NCBI GenBank assembly: GCA_945949085.1
Contig: CAMFDJ010000003.1
Span: 1 to 64,000 of the forward strand
Direction of reading: 5' to 3'
Source: an uncultured Lachnospiraceae bacterium
GTDB taxonomy: Bacteria > Bacillota > Clostridia > Lachnospirales > Lachnospiraceae
Length of the DNA: 64,000 nt
The position numbers and the translations under genes are program-made. A model generated the notes under the pieces. It had not been told where the DNA came from and made no database searches. It saw only the letters and a program-made list of their open reading frames with translations. This document shows, one piece after another, positions 52,597 through 60,993 of this stretch (position 1 is its first letter; every line of letters starts with the position of its first letter).

Positions 52597-54708
52597 ATGA
52601 GCGAAGCATGTAATGTGGAAGAACTGTTTGGGAAAAACGTTTTTACACTTGGGAAAATGAAGGAGAGGCTGCCAAAGGATGTTTTCCGGGAAGTGACCGG
52701 GGTCATGGAGCAGGGGGGTGAGCTCTCCATGACGGCAGCCAATGTGGTGGCAAAGGCAATGAAGGACTGGGCTGTAGAAAACGGTGCAACCCATTATTCA
52801 CACTGGTTCCAGCCTCTGACAGGCATCACTGCGGAGAAGCATGACTCTTTTATTACGAACCCGGATGAAATGGGCAAGATGATCATGGAGTTTTCCGGTA
52901 AAGAGCTGATCAAAGGAGAACCGGATGCCTCTTCTTTTCCGTCAGGAGGTCTGCGTGCCACGTTTGAGGCGCGTGGCTATACGGCGTGGGATATCACTTC
53001 TCCGGCCTTTTTAAAGGAAACGTCAACGGGTGTCATTTTGTGTATTCCGACAGCTTTTTGTTCTTATACGGGAGAGGCGCTGGATAAAAAGACACCGCTG
53101 TTGCGCTCCATGGAGGCAATCTCAAAGCAGGCACTTCGCATTGTGCGCCTGTTCGGCAATACCGAAGCGACCAAGGTTGTTGCGTCAGTGGGTGCCGAGC
53201 AGGAATATTTCCTTGTGGATGAAAAGCTTTACAAACAGAGAGCGGACCTGATGTTTGCCGGCAGAACTTTGTTTGGCGCACCTGCCCCAAAGGGACAGGA
53301 GATGGAGGATCATTACTTTGGTGTCATCCGTGAACGTGTCGGTGCCTATATGAAGGATTTGAATGAAGAACTCTGGAAATTGGGTGTTTCGGCTAAGACA
53401 CAGCACAATGAAGCAGCACCGGCACAGCATGAGCTTGCGCCGATTTATGCGACTGCAAATATTGCGGCTGACCACAATCAGCTTGTTATGGAAACCATGA
53501 AGCGGGTTGCGGTGCACCATGGTATGAGATGTCTTTTGCATGAAAAGCCATATGCCGGTGTCAACGGTTCCGGTAAACATGATAACTGGTCGATCACAAC
53601 CGATAACGGTGTGAATATGCTTGACCCCGGTGCAACACCAAATGAAAACATCCAGTTCCTTCTGGTGCTGGCATGTATCATGCGAGCGGTAGACAGACAT
53701 GCAGATCTGCTTCGCCAGTCTGCATCTGATGTGGGAAATGATCACAGACTGGGAGCGAATGAAGCTCCGCCGGCCATCATGTCCATTTTCCTGGGAGAAC
53801 AGTTAGAGGATGTCGTCAGACAGCTTGTGGAGACAGGAAGTGCCGATTCGTGCCTGGAGGGAGGAAAGCTTGAGACGGGCGTTTCCACACTTCCTGATCT
53901 GGAAAAGGATGCGACCGACAGGAACCGCACTTCGCCGTTTGCCTTCACGGGAAATAAATTCGAGTTCCGTATGGTGGGCTCCTCCGATTCGATTGCAGGT
54001 CCGAATACGACCCTCAATGCCATTGTGGCAGAGGCTTTTTGCGAGGCTGCCGACAGGCTTGAGACGGCGGAAGATTTTGATATGGCAGTGCATGATCTGA
54101 TCAAGGAATACATGACAGAGCATCAGCGCATCATCTTTAACGGAAACGGCTATTCCGAGGAATGGGTCAAAGAGGCGGAAAAGAGAGGACTTCCGAATCT
54201 AAAGACTATGATTGATGCTGCTTCTACTCTGACCAGCGATAAGGCGGTAGCACTTTTTGAAAAATTCGGTATCTATACCAAACCTGAGCTTCAGTCCCGC
54301 GAAGAGATCATCTATGAGACATATGCCAAGACAATTAACATTGAAGCACTGACAATGATTGAAATGAGCGGAAAGCAGATTATTCCTGCTTGCGTGCGCT
54401 ATGTAAAAATGCTGGCTGATACCGCTGTTGCAGTCGGAAATGCAGGCGCAGATTCCTCTGTGCAGCTTACTCTTTTGAAAGAGGCCAATGAGAAGCTGGC
54501 AAAGGCACAGAGTGCCCTGGAGCAGCTGGTCGCAGCTGAAAAGAAGGCCGGAGAAATCGAAAATGTAAAAGAAAAAGCATTTTTCTATAAGGATCATGTC
54601 ATAGTCGCCATGGAAGCACTGCGCGTTCCCTGCGACGAGCTGGAAATGATCGTTGACAAAGAAATGTGGCCGATCCCGACTTACGGAGAATTGATGTTCG
54701 AAGTGTAG
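52597..54708 (+). CDS. glnN: Type III glutamine synthetase, copy 2
   Basis: A 703-residue GSIII, nearly identical in protein sequence to copy 1 and equal in length; the main differences are at the extreme N-terminus (MSEACNVEELFG against [12 protein letters not shown]), in a few core residues such as [12 protein letters not shown], and in the C-terminal helical 100 residues. ATG 52597 is used because GAGGA ends 6 bases upstream; an ATG two codons earlier touches that site. Codon choice is less biased than in copy 1, which suggests lower expression. Its own promoter and terminator make it a separate unit. Confidence 0.96.
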   Translation: MSEACNVEELFGKNVFTLGKMKERLPKDVFREVTGVMEQGGELSMTAANVVAKAMKDWAVENGATHYSHWFQPLTGITAEKHDSFITNPDEMGKMIMEFSGKELIKGEPDASSFPSGGLRATFEARGYTAWDITSPAFLKETSTGVILCIPTAFCSYTGEALDKKTPLLRSMEAISKQALRIVRLFGNTEATKVVASVGAEQEYFLVDEKLYKQRADLMFAGRTLFGAPAPKGQEMEDHYFGVIRERVGAYMKDLNEELWKLGVSAKTQHNEAAPAQHELAPIYATANIAADHNQLVMETMKRVAVHHGMRCLLHEKPYAGVNGSGKHDNWSITTDNGVNMLDPGATPNENIQFLLVLACIMRAVDRHADLLRQSASDVGNDHRLGANEAPPAIMSIFLGEQLEDVVRQLVETGSADSCLEGGKLETGVSTLPDLEKDATDRNRTSPFAFTGNKFEFRMVGSSDSIAGPNTTLNAIVAEAFCEAADRLETAEDFDMAVHDLIKEYMTEHQRIIFNGNGYSEEWVKEAEKRGLPNLKTMIDAASTLTSDKAVALFEKFGIYTKPELQSREEIIYETYAKTINIEALTMIEMSGKQIIPACVRYVKMLADTAVAVGNAGADSSVQLTLLKEANEKLAKAQSALEQLVAAEKKAGEIENVKEKAFFYKDHVIVAMEALRVPCDELEMIVDKEMWPIPTYGELMFEV

Positions 54709-54722
54709 GAGGTTGTCCTTAG

Positions 54723-54757
54723 GGCTCTTTCCATTTTGGAGAGAGCCTGATTTTTTG
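54723..54757 (+). terminator. Terminator after glutamine synthetase copy 2
   Basis: GGCTCTTTCC pairs with GGAGAGAGCC around ATTTT, followed by TGATTTTTT. The 150 bases after it up to the tRNA promoter hold no gene. Confidence 0.85.
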
Positions 54758-54868
54758 CCTTTTTTGCTGAAGATGCATTTCATTTCCGTCAAAGTAAGCC
54801 GAATGTGTGTGCCGTTTCATTTGAAAAACTGCGGCGTTGAAAAATTTGCGGATTTCTTAAAAAAGTGC

Positions 54869-54897
54869 TTGCATTTTGAAATGAGATGATATATACT
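54869..54897 (+). promoter_or_regulatory. tRNA-Gln promoter
   Basis: TTGCAT (54869-54874) and TATACT (54892-54897) are 17 bases apart, 12 bases before the tRNA. Confidence 0.8.
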
Positions 54898-54909
54898 AGC
54901 TTTTGTTGA

Positions 54910-54981
54910 TGGGCTATCGCCAAACGGTAAGGCAACGGACTCTGACTCCGTCATTTCAAGGTTCGAATCCTTGTAGCCCAG
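54910..54981 (+). tRNA. tRNA-Gln (anticodon CTG)
   Basis: A complete cloverleaf of 72 nt: acceptor strands TGGGCTA and TAGCCCA, anticodon stem ACGGA/TCCGT with loop CTCTGAC (54940-54946, anticodon CTG), and T-loop GTTCGAATC. The CCA end is not encoded. It reads CAG codons. It has its own promoter and terminator. Its place next to two glutamine synthetase genes is striking but may be chance. Confidence 0.96.
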
Positions 54982-54983
54982 CT

Positions 54984-55018
54984 AAGCCGTAGAATCCCCG
55001 TATTCTACGGCTTTTTTT
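54984..55018 (+). terminator. Terminator after tRNA-Gln
   Basis: AAGCCGTAGAAT pairs with ATTCTACGGCTT around CCCCGT, then a T-run. The modular repeat copy C begins directly behind it. Confidence 0.93.
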
Positions 55019-55149
55019 GTAGCGAGGAAGGAAAATGAGCGCGAGCGGAGCGAGCATTCATTTTCACCCGAGCGTACATGAGTAATTCGTAGAGCGCGAA
55101 GCGCGGCGACTGCGAAGCAGGCGGAATTACGAATGCAAGAGGAAGGAAC
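55019..55149 (+). repeat. Modular hairpin repeat, copy C
   Basis: One 115-nt unit (55024-55138) plus the first bases of another. Outer hairpin GAAAATGA (55031-55038) with TCATTTTC (55058-55065), inner arms GCGAGC on both sides of GGA; stem CATGAGTAATTC (55077-55088) with GAATTACGAATG (55124-55135); mini-hairpins GCGC-GAA-GCGC (55094-55104) and CTGC-GAA-GCAG (55110-55120). Both stem strands differ from copies A and B yet pair, with a GA/GA mismatch pair at the same place. Confidence 0.92.
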
Positions 55150-55164
55150 CGGAGGAGAAAGCAG

Positions 55165-55875
55165 ATGTATCAGTTTGACAGCAGAATTCGATATAGTGAA
55201 TCTGACAGTAGTGCCAGACTCAGTCTGCGGGCTTTACTGGATTATTTTCAGGATTGCTCGACTTTTCATTCAGAGGATCTGGGACTTGGAATCGATTATC
55301 TGAAAGAAAAGCACATGATCTGGCTGATGAGCTATTGGCAGATTGATGTGTTGCAGTATCCTGATGTCTGTCAGAAAGTGACGATCGGGACATTTCCTTA
55401 CGATTTCAAGGGGTGCTTCGGATTTCGTAATTTTTGCATGACAGATGAAAACGGACAGATGCTGGCAAAAGCCAATTCCATGTGGACGCTGATGAATACA
55501 CAGAGCATGACACCTGAAAGACCGACGGAGGAAATGATTGCTTCGTATGTGACGGAGCCAAAACTGGAGATGGAATATCTCCCGCGTAAGATCAAACTGA
55601 CGGGTGAGCAAGAGGTGCTTGCGCCGGTCACGGTGATGAGGCATCATCTGGACAGCAATGGTCATGTGAACAATGGGCAATACGTGGCGATTGCCTGTGA
55701 TTTTCTGCCACAGGATTTTGCAATCAGACGAATGCGCGCCAGCTATCATAAATCGGCAGTGCTCGCAGATGCCATGTATCCGCACGTTTATCATATGGAG
55801 GATGGCATTGGGATTGCCCTCTGTAATGAGGCCGGAGAAGCCTATGCAAACGTGGCTTTTTACGAAACAATATAA
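55165..55875 (+). CDS. Acyl-ACP thioesterase
   Basis: A 236-residue double hot-dog protein of the bacterial acyl-ACP thioesterase family (Pfam PF01643 type). It releases fatty acids from acyl carrier protein. Typical parts: DSRIRYSESDSSARLSLRALLDYFQDCSTFHSE at the start, WLMSYWQIDVLQYP, and the second hot-dog with HHLDSNGHVNNGQYVAIACDFLP, where Asn and His are the likely catalytic residues. GGAGGAG precedes the ATG. It is preceded by a modular repeat and followed by cvfB after 95 bases. Confidence 0.9.
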   Translation: MYQFDSRIRYSESDSSARLSLRALLDYFQDCSTFHSEDLGLGIDYLKEKHMIWLMSYWQIDVLQYPDVCQKVTIGTFPYDFKGCFGFRNFCMTDENGQMLAKANSMWTLMNTQSMTPERPTEEMIASYVTEPKLEMEYLPRKIKLTGEQEVLAPVTVMRHHLDSNGHVNNGQYVAIACDFLPQDFAIRRMRASYHKSAVLADAMYPHVYHMEDGIGIALCNEAGEAYANVAFYETI

Positions 55876-55970
55876 CTGCTTCCGGGCAGTCAGGGGCAGC
55901 GATTAGCAGGACATGAGCTGCAAATACACAGTAAACATAGAGCCGACACAAAAAGAAAGGACGGATATAC

Positions 55971-56807
55971 ATGCTACAATTTGGTACAAAACAGATTCTT
56001 GTTATGATAAAGCAGGTAGATTTCGGTGTCTATCTGGCAGAATCGATGAAACAGACGCAGGAGAAGGTATTGCTCCCCAAAAAACAGGTGCCTGACGATC
56101 TGGAGATTGGGGATCCGATAGAGGTCTTCTTATATAAGGACTCCAAAGACAGACCGATTGCAACGACAAACGAACCAAAACTGACAATGGGGAAGGTGGC
56201 GCGCCTTAAGGTAGCAGCGACCGGAAAGATAGGTGCGTTTTTGGACTGGGGACTGGAAAAGGATCTGTTTCTGCCGTTTCGTCAGCAGACAACTCCGGTG
56301 CGAGAGGGTGATGAGGTACTTGTGGCACTATACCTGGATAAGAGCGAGCGGCTTTGCGCTACGATGAAAATTTACCCGTATCTGCAGACTGACAGTCCGT
56401 ATCAGAAGGACGATGAAGTGACCGGTACCGTCTACGAGATCAGCAGTAATTTTGGGGCATTTGTGGCGGTGGATGATCAGTATTCGGCACTGATTCCGCA
56501 AAAGGAATATGTATCCGAGTGTAAGGTGCTACAGCAGGTTACGGCCAGGGTAACAGCAGTCAAGGAGGATGGAAAGCTGGATCTTTCCATCAGGCAGAAG
56601 GCACATCTGCAGATGGACGAGGATGCAAAGAGGCTGCTGGATCTGCTGGCAGAGCATGGTGGCAGGCTGCCGCTGCACGATAAATCTTCTCCGGAAGAAA
56701 TCAGAGAGATTGCGTCCATGAGCAAAAATGAATTCAAACGCGCGGTGGGCAGATTATATAAAGAAAGAAAAATTTTACTTGGGCAGGACGGGATTACGCT
56801 CCTTTAG
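55971..56807 (+). CDS. cvfB: S1-domain RNA-binding protein CvfB
   Basis: A 278-residue protein of the CvfB/YitL family: three S1-like OB folds (about 5-65, 70-130 and 150-210) and a C-terminal winged helix (MSKNEFKRAVGRLYKERKI). In Staphylococcus, CvfB binds RNA and influences virulence gene expression. Motifs KIGAFLDWGLEKDLFLP and SSNFGAFVAVDDQYSALIP are the S1 faces. AAAGGA precedes the ATG. It is co-directional with the thioesterase. Confidence 0.92.
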   Translation: MLQFGTKQILVMIKQVDFGVYLAESMKQTQEKVLLPKKQVPDDLEIGDPIEVFLYKDSKDRPIATTNEPKLTMGKVARLKVAATGKIGAFLDWGLEKDLFLPFRQQTTPVREGDEVLVALYLDKSERLCATMKIYPYLQTDSPYQKDDEVTGTVYEISSNFGAFVAVDDQYSALIPQKEYVSECKVLQQVTARVTAVKEDGKLDLSIRQKAHLQMDEDAKRLLDLLAEHGGRLPLHDKSSPEEIREIASMSKNEFKRAVGRLYKERKILLGQDGITLL

Positions 56808-56944
56808 TGGTAACAGCCTCAGGCAGTATTCCCTTTGAGTCTGGTATTCTAATTGTGAAACTATGATGAATTCTGCAGGAAATGCTTTTCTTTTGTATGA
56901 AATTGAATTATACTAACAGTAATAATTAAGAAGGAGATTTTAAG

Positions 56945-57178
56945 ATGAAGGTTCAGAATATTACAGATATTGAAAAGTTTTTTAAAGTAATTGACAGCTG
57001 TGAAGGAAAGGTTGAGCTGGTAACAGGAGAAGGTGACAGATTGAATCTGAAATCAAAGCTGTCCCAGTATGTATCTATGGCAAAGATCTTTTCGGACGGT
57101 ACGATTGATGAGCTTGAGCTTCTGGCATATGAACCGGCAGACATTGACAAATTAGTCAACTTCATGATGAATAATTAA
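56945..57178 (+). CDS. Divergent HPr-like small protein
   Basis: 77 residues with HPr-like size and secondary-structure order. The segment RLNLKSKLSQYVSMAKIFSDG aligns with the Ser46 helix of HPr (Ser37 here), while the His15 region reads ITDIEKFFKV and has no histidine. It is more distant than the protein at 42.9 kb. AAGGAG is 8 bases before the ATG. The WecG/TagA-type gene starts 48 bases later, so they may share a transcript. A regulatory HPr relative is likely but not certain. Confidence 0.65.
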   Translation: MKVQNITDIEKFFKVIDSCEGKVELVTGEGDRLNLKSKLSQYVSMAKIFSDGTIDELELLAYEPADIDKLVNFMMNN

Positions 57179-57226
57179 GACAAAAGCGAATTGGACCTGT
57201 GGGCAGGGCAATTACGGGTGGTCAAC

Positions 57227-57934
57227 ATGAAACAGATAGAAGTACTCGGCGTGGGAATCAAGGTGTACACCCTCAGGGAAGAGATGAAGAGGGTGGATCG
57301 CTTTCTGGGAGACGGGAAATTCAGCACAATTGCATATATTACCACAAGAGGTCTGATGGCTGCGCAGGAATCAGAAGAGCTTCGCAGCTTTCTGGGGAGT
57401 CTTGACATGACAGTGGTGGCAGACAGTGACATCTTGAGAGCGGGTGATATTGCCAACCGCAATAACATCAGAGAGACAGATAATGATGAGTTTATGCAGG
57501 AATTTTTGAAGAAACTTGTCCGGCTGCGCAAGACTGTCTATCTGCTTACCGGAACGAAGGCACAGCTTTTGGCACTTCAGCAGGCGCTTGGCAGCTATGA
57601 GGAGAATCTTCGGATCATAGGCAGTTATTCGTTAGAAGAACTCGCCGAACAGGAGTGCGACGAAGATTATCTGGTCAATGAGATGAATGTCAAGACGCCC
57701 AACGTGATTATTTCTAATATCAGCTCGCCGCAGAGGGAAGCATTTTTTGAAGCCAATCACATGAAACTGAGTGCAGATATCTGGCTGATGCTCAAGGATG
57801 AGGTTGTGCATCAGAAGCTGACAAGCGGACCTTTTACCAGATTGAGGGAATTTATGGTACGGAAGCTGTTTGCCAGAAAGGTCAGCAGATATCAGAATGA
57901 CCAGAATACAGATACAGAAGAAAAAGCAGAATGA
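57227..57934 (+). CDS. WecG/TagA family glycosyltransferase
   Basis: 235 residues of the WecG/TagA/CpsF family (GT26). The start IEVLGVGIKVYTLREEMKRV and the segment VVADSDILRAGDI are typical; the middle contains VYLLTGTKAQLLALQQALGSYEENLRIIGSYS, the usual nucleotide-sugar region. Members transfer N-acetylmannosamine or related sugars to lipid carriers for wall polymers. GGGTGG precedes the ATG at 57227. The stop codon lies inside the following terminator stem. The donor sugar is not certain. Confidence 0.85.
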   Translation: MKQIEVLGVGIKVYTLREEMKRVDRFLGDGKFSTIAYITTRGLMAAQESEELRSFLGSLDMTVVADSDILRAGDIANRNNIRETDNDEFMQEFLKKLVRLRKTVYLLTGTKAQLLALQQALGSYEENLRIIGSYSLEELAEQECDEDYLVNEMNVKTPNVIISNISSPQREAFFEANHMKLSADIWLMLKDEVVHQKLTSGPFTRLREFMVRKLFARKVSRYQNDQNTDTEEKAE

Positions 57935-57968
57935 CTTTATGAGGGTTTGGGAGCATAAAGTCATTTTT
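57930..57968 (+). terminator. Terminator overlapping the WecG/TagA stop codon
   Basis: ATGACTTTATG pairs with CATAAAGTCAT around 12 bases, then a T-run. The left arm contains the TGA stop at 57932. Confidence 0.88.
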
Positions 57969-58103
57969 GTTTGATAGGAAATTCCTCCGGAATCTTCCTA
58001 TCAAACAAAACGCTCCGCGAAGGATGCGCACTCGCGCGATAGGAATCATGTCGCAAAAGCGACCGCGCTCGGCGCGAGAATCTCGCAAGCGAGATTCTTT
58101 TTT
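57969..58103. repeat. Cluster of hairpins downstream of WecG/TagA gene
   Basis: Four stems in 135 bases: GTTTGATAGGAA-ATTCC with its complement around TCC (57969-58006), GTCGC-AAAA-GCGAC (58050-58063), CGCGC-TCG-GCGCG (58064-58076), and AGAATCTCGC with GCGAGATTCT plus T-run (58077-58103), a second terminator. The TCC loop is the complement of the GGA loop seen at 55-57. The rest to 58244 is A/T-rich with no gene. Confidence 0.75.
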
Positions 58104-58244
58104 AAAACAAAAATGCATAAAAAAATATGGGGAATTGGTAGATTTTTTTGTGGAATTGTATTAAAATAAAAAAACAAATGTACAAAAGGCAATTATGTGG
58201 GTATTTGATTTTGTGAAAAATGTATAATGAGAAGGAGAAGGGGT

Positions 58245-59333
58245 ATGATTTCAAATCAGATATTGCAGAATACTTTGGACGGACTTAAGGCAATTTCACG
58301 TGTAGATTTTCTGGTCGTTGATACGGATGGCAATGTAGTGGCAGCTACGACAGAACCGGAGACAGACTGTTCTTCTGCCGTTATTGATTTTGTGAAATCA
58401 CCGGCGGACAGCCAGGAGGTATCTAAATATCAGTTTTTCAAGATTTATGATGAGCAGACCGTGGAGTATGTACTTGTTGCTATGGGGGCGAGCGAGGATG
58501 TCTACATGATCGGTAAGATGGCGACATTTCAGGTACAGAGTCTTATGGTGGCATATAAGGAGCGGTTTGATAAAGACAATTTTATCAAGAATCTGCTTTT
58601 GGATAATCTCCTGCTTGTTGATATCTATAGCCGTTCCAAGAAATTACATATCAAGCTGGAAGCGCCTAGGACGGTTATGATCGTAGAGGTTGAGGAAGGC
58701 AAGGATATCAATTCCGTAGAGAATGTACGGGAGTTTATCGGCAACGGAGGCAAGGATTTTGTTACGGCAGTCGATGAAAACAGTGTGATCATTGTCTGGG
58801 AAGTCACTGAGGGCAATCCCAAGGCGGAGATGGAGAGTATTGCCAAAAATATCATTGCCGGTCTGGAAAAAGAGGGTGCAACGGGTGTACATGTCTCCTA
58901 TGGCAGTATTGTAGGGGAACTGAAAGAAGTCAGCCGTTCTTATAAAGAAGCCAAAATGGCGCTTGACGTTGGACGTATCTTCTTTGAAGAGAGAGAGATC
59001 ATCGCATACTCAGAGCTTGGAATCGGGCGTCTGATCTATCAGTTGCCTCTGCCGCTGTGCAAGATGTTCATCAGGGAGATCTTTGGAAATAAGAGCCCGG
59101 ATGAATTTGATGAGGAGACGATTGTCACCATCAATAAATTTTTCGAAAACAGCCTGAACGTTTCGGAGACATCACGCCAGTTGTTCATTCACCGCAATAC
59201 GCTGGTATATCGTCTGGATAAGCTGCAGAAGAGTACAGGTCTCGATCTGCGCGTATTTGAGGATGCGATCACCTTCAAGATTGCGATGATGGTTGTAAAA
59301 TATATGAAATATATGGAAAGTTTTGAATACTAA
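58245..59333 (+). CDS. PucR/CdaR-type helix-turn-helix regulator
   Basis: 362 residues. The N-terminal part (about 1-130) looks like a sensor domain (DFLVVDTDGNVVAATTEPE); the middle is a degenerate GGDEF-like fold as in CdaR; the C-terminus is the PucR helix-turn-helix (LNVSETSRQLFIHRNTLVYRLDKLQKSTGLDL). Such proteins regulate sugar-acid or purine genes, but in this place, 30 bases before ftsE, it may control the cell division operon (inference). AAGGAG precedes the ATG at 58245. The ligand is unknown. Confidence 0.85.
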   Translation: MISNQILQNTLDGLKAISRVDFLVVDTDGNVVAATTEPETDCSSAVIDFVKSPADSQEVSKYQFFKIYDEQTVEYVLVAMGASEDVYMIGKMATFQVQSLMVAYKERFDKDNFIKNLLLDNLLLVDIYSRSKKLHIKLEAPRTVMIVEVEEGKDINSVENVREFIGNGGKDFVTAVDENSVIIVWEVTEGNPKAEMESIAKNIIAGLEKEGATGVHVSYGSIVGELKEVSRSYKEAKMALDVGRIFFEEREIIAYSELGIGRLIYQLPLPLCKMFIREIFGNKSPDEFDEETIVTINKFFENSLNVSETSRQLFIHRNTLVYRLDKLQKSTGLDLRVFEDAITFKIAMMVVKYMKYMESFEY

Positions 59334-59363
59334 TCCGGAGGAACAAAAAGGAGTTCATTTATC

Positions 59364-60050
59364 ATGATTACATTGGAAAATGTCAGCAAATCATATTCTA
59401 CGGGAGCACCTGCACTGAATGATGTGAGCCTGCATATTGATGCCGGGGAGTTTGTTTTTGTTGTGGGTGACAGCGGATCGGGTAAATCCACTTTGATTAA
59501 GCTGCTTCTGCGCGAATTACTTCCCACATCGGGAAAAATCACAGTGAACGATATGGATGTCGCAGCGCTGCGGCACAGACAGATCCCAAAATACAGAAGA
59601 AAGCTCGGCGTTGTGTTTCAGGATTTCAGGTTGCTGAAGGATCGGAATGTATATGAAAATGTGGCATTTGCACAGCGTATTGTACAGACTCCTTCCCGCG
59701 AGGTGAAGCGCAATGTTCCTTCTATCCTTTCAACGGTAGGTCTTGCAGGCAAGTACAAAGCAAAGCCCAGACAGCTTTCAGGTGGCGAGCAGCAGCGTGT
59801 GGCAATTGCAAGGGCACTTGTCAATAACCCACCGATTTTGCTGGCTGATGAGCCTACGGGTAATCTGGATCCCAAGAATTCCTGGGAGATCATGAAGCTG
59901 CTCGAGGAGATCAATGAAAAAGGAACGACGGTTCTTGTGGTAACACACAACAGGGAAATCGTCAATGCCATGAAGAAACGTGTGATCACCATGAATAAAG
60001 GCGTCGTTGTCAGTGACGAGAAGGAAGGTACATACATCGATGAGATTTAG
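59364..60050 (+). CDS. ftsE: Cell division ATP-binding protein FtsE
   Basis: A 228-residue ABC ATPase. Walker [10 protein letters not shown] (35-43), signature [15 protein letters not shown] and Walker [13 protein letters not shown] are complete. With FtsX it forms the complex that transmits ATP hydrolysis to wall hydrolases at the division site. AAAAAGGAG lies upstream of the ATG. The end overlaps ftsX by 11 bases. Confidence 0.96.
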   Translation: MITLENVSKSYSTGAPALNDVSLHIDAGEFVFVVGDSGSGKSTLIKLLLRELLPTSGKITVNDMDVAALRHRQIPKYRRKLGVVFQDFRLLKDRNVYENVAFAQRIVQTPSREVKRNVPSILSTVGLAGKYKAKPRQLSGGEQQRVAIARALVNNPPILLADEPTGNLDPKNSWEIMKLLEEINEKGTTVLVVTHNREIVNAMKKRVITMNKGVVVSDEKEGTYIDEI

Positions 60051-60939
60051 TACATTAATTTATACAATCAAACAGGGAATTGCGAATATTTTCCGTAATA
60101 AATGGTATTCGCTCGCGTCCATGGCAACCATCAGTGCGTGTCTGCTGATGTTTGGTGTGTTTTATGCGATTGTTGCCAACTTTCAGTACATGGTAAAGGC
60201 AGCGCAGGAGGGTGTTGCGGTAACTGTTTTCTTTGACGAAGACATCAGTCAGGAACGCATGATGGAGATCGGCGATCTGATCGAGAAGCGCTCCGAGGTA
60301 TCAAGAGTGAATTTTGTCTCTGCAGACGAAGCGTGGGAATCTTTTAAAGAGGACTACCTGGGCGAATACGTGGACGGTTTTGGCGATGACAACCCGATCA
60401 AGGGATCCGATAATTATGAGGTATATCTGCGTGATGTTTCCATGCAGGATAATCTGGTCACATATCTGGAGTCGCTCGATGGTGTCAGGGATGTCAATTA
60501 TTCGGCAATCACTGCCAATACGCTGTCCGGCATGAATAAGCTGATCGGATATGTTTCCATGGGAATCATTCTGATTCTGCTTGCCGTTTCTGTCTTTTTG
60601 ATCAGCAATACTGTCACGATCGGTATTTCAGTTCGTAAGGATGAGATCGGTATCATGAAATATATCGGTGCAACCGACTTTTTTGTCCGTGCCCCGTTTG
60701 TGATCGAGGGTATGCTGATCGGTGCATTTGGATCGCTGGTTCCACTGGCTATTCTATATTTCCTGTACAATAATATTGTAGAGTATGTGGAGGGAAGATT
60801 CCCGATGTTGTCCCAGCTTCTGAAGTTTATGACGGCAGATCAGATTTTTGCGACGCTCATCCCAATCTCACTTGCGATTGGTATCGGTATCGGCTTTTTG
60901 GGCAGCTTTTCGACAGTGCGCAAGCATATACGAGTCTGA
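60040..60939 (+). CDS. ftsX: Cell division protein FtsX
   Basis: A 299-residue permease-like protein with four transmembrane helices: one near the N-terminus ([21 protein letters not shown]), a large extracytoplasmic domain (about 60-165), and three more helices. The start ATG 60040 has AAGGAAGG upstream and overlaps ftsE, typical for this pair. FtsX is not a transporter; its outer domain contacts a hydrolase or activator, here very probably the M23 protein encoded next. Confidence 0.95.
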   Translation: MRFSTLIYTIKQGIANIFRNKWYSLASMATISACLLMFGVFYAIVANFQYMVKAAQEGVAVTVFFDEDISQERMMEIGDLIEKRSEVSRVNFVSADEAWESFKEDYLGEYVDGFGDDNPIKGSDNYEVYLRDVSMQDNLVTYLESLDGVRDVNYSAITANTLSGMNKLIGYVSMGIILILLAVSVFLISNTVTIGISVRKDEIGIMKYIGATDFFVRAPFVIEGMLIGAFGSLVPLAILYFLYNNIVEYVEGRFPMLSQLLKFMTADQIFATLIPISLAIGIGIGFLGSFSTVRKHIRV

Positions 60940-60993
60940 TGATGCAGAGTATGTTGCAGTGAAAGAAAAAATGGATTTGGAATGGAGTTTTAC

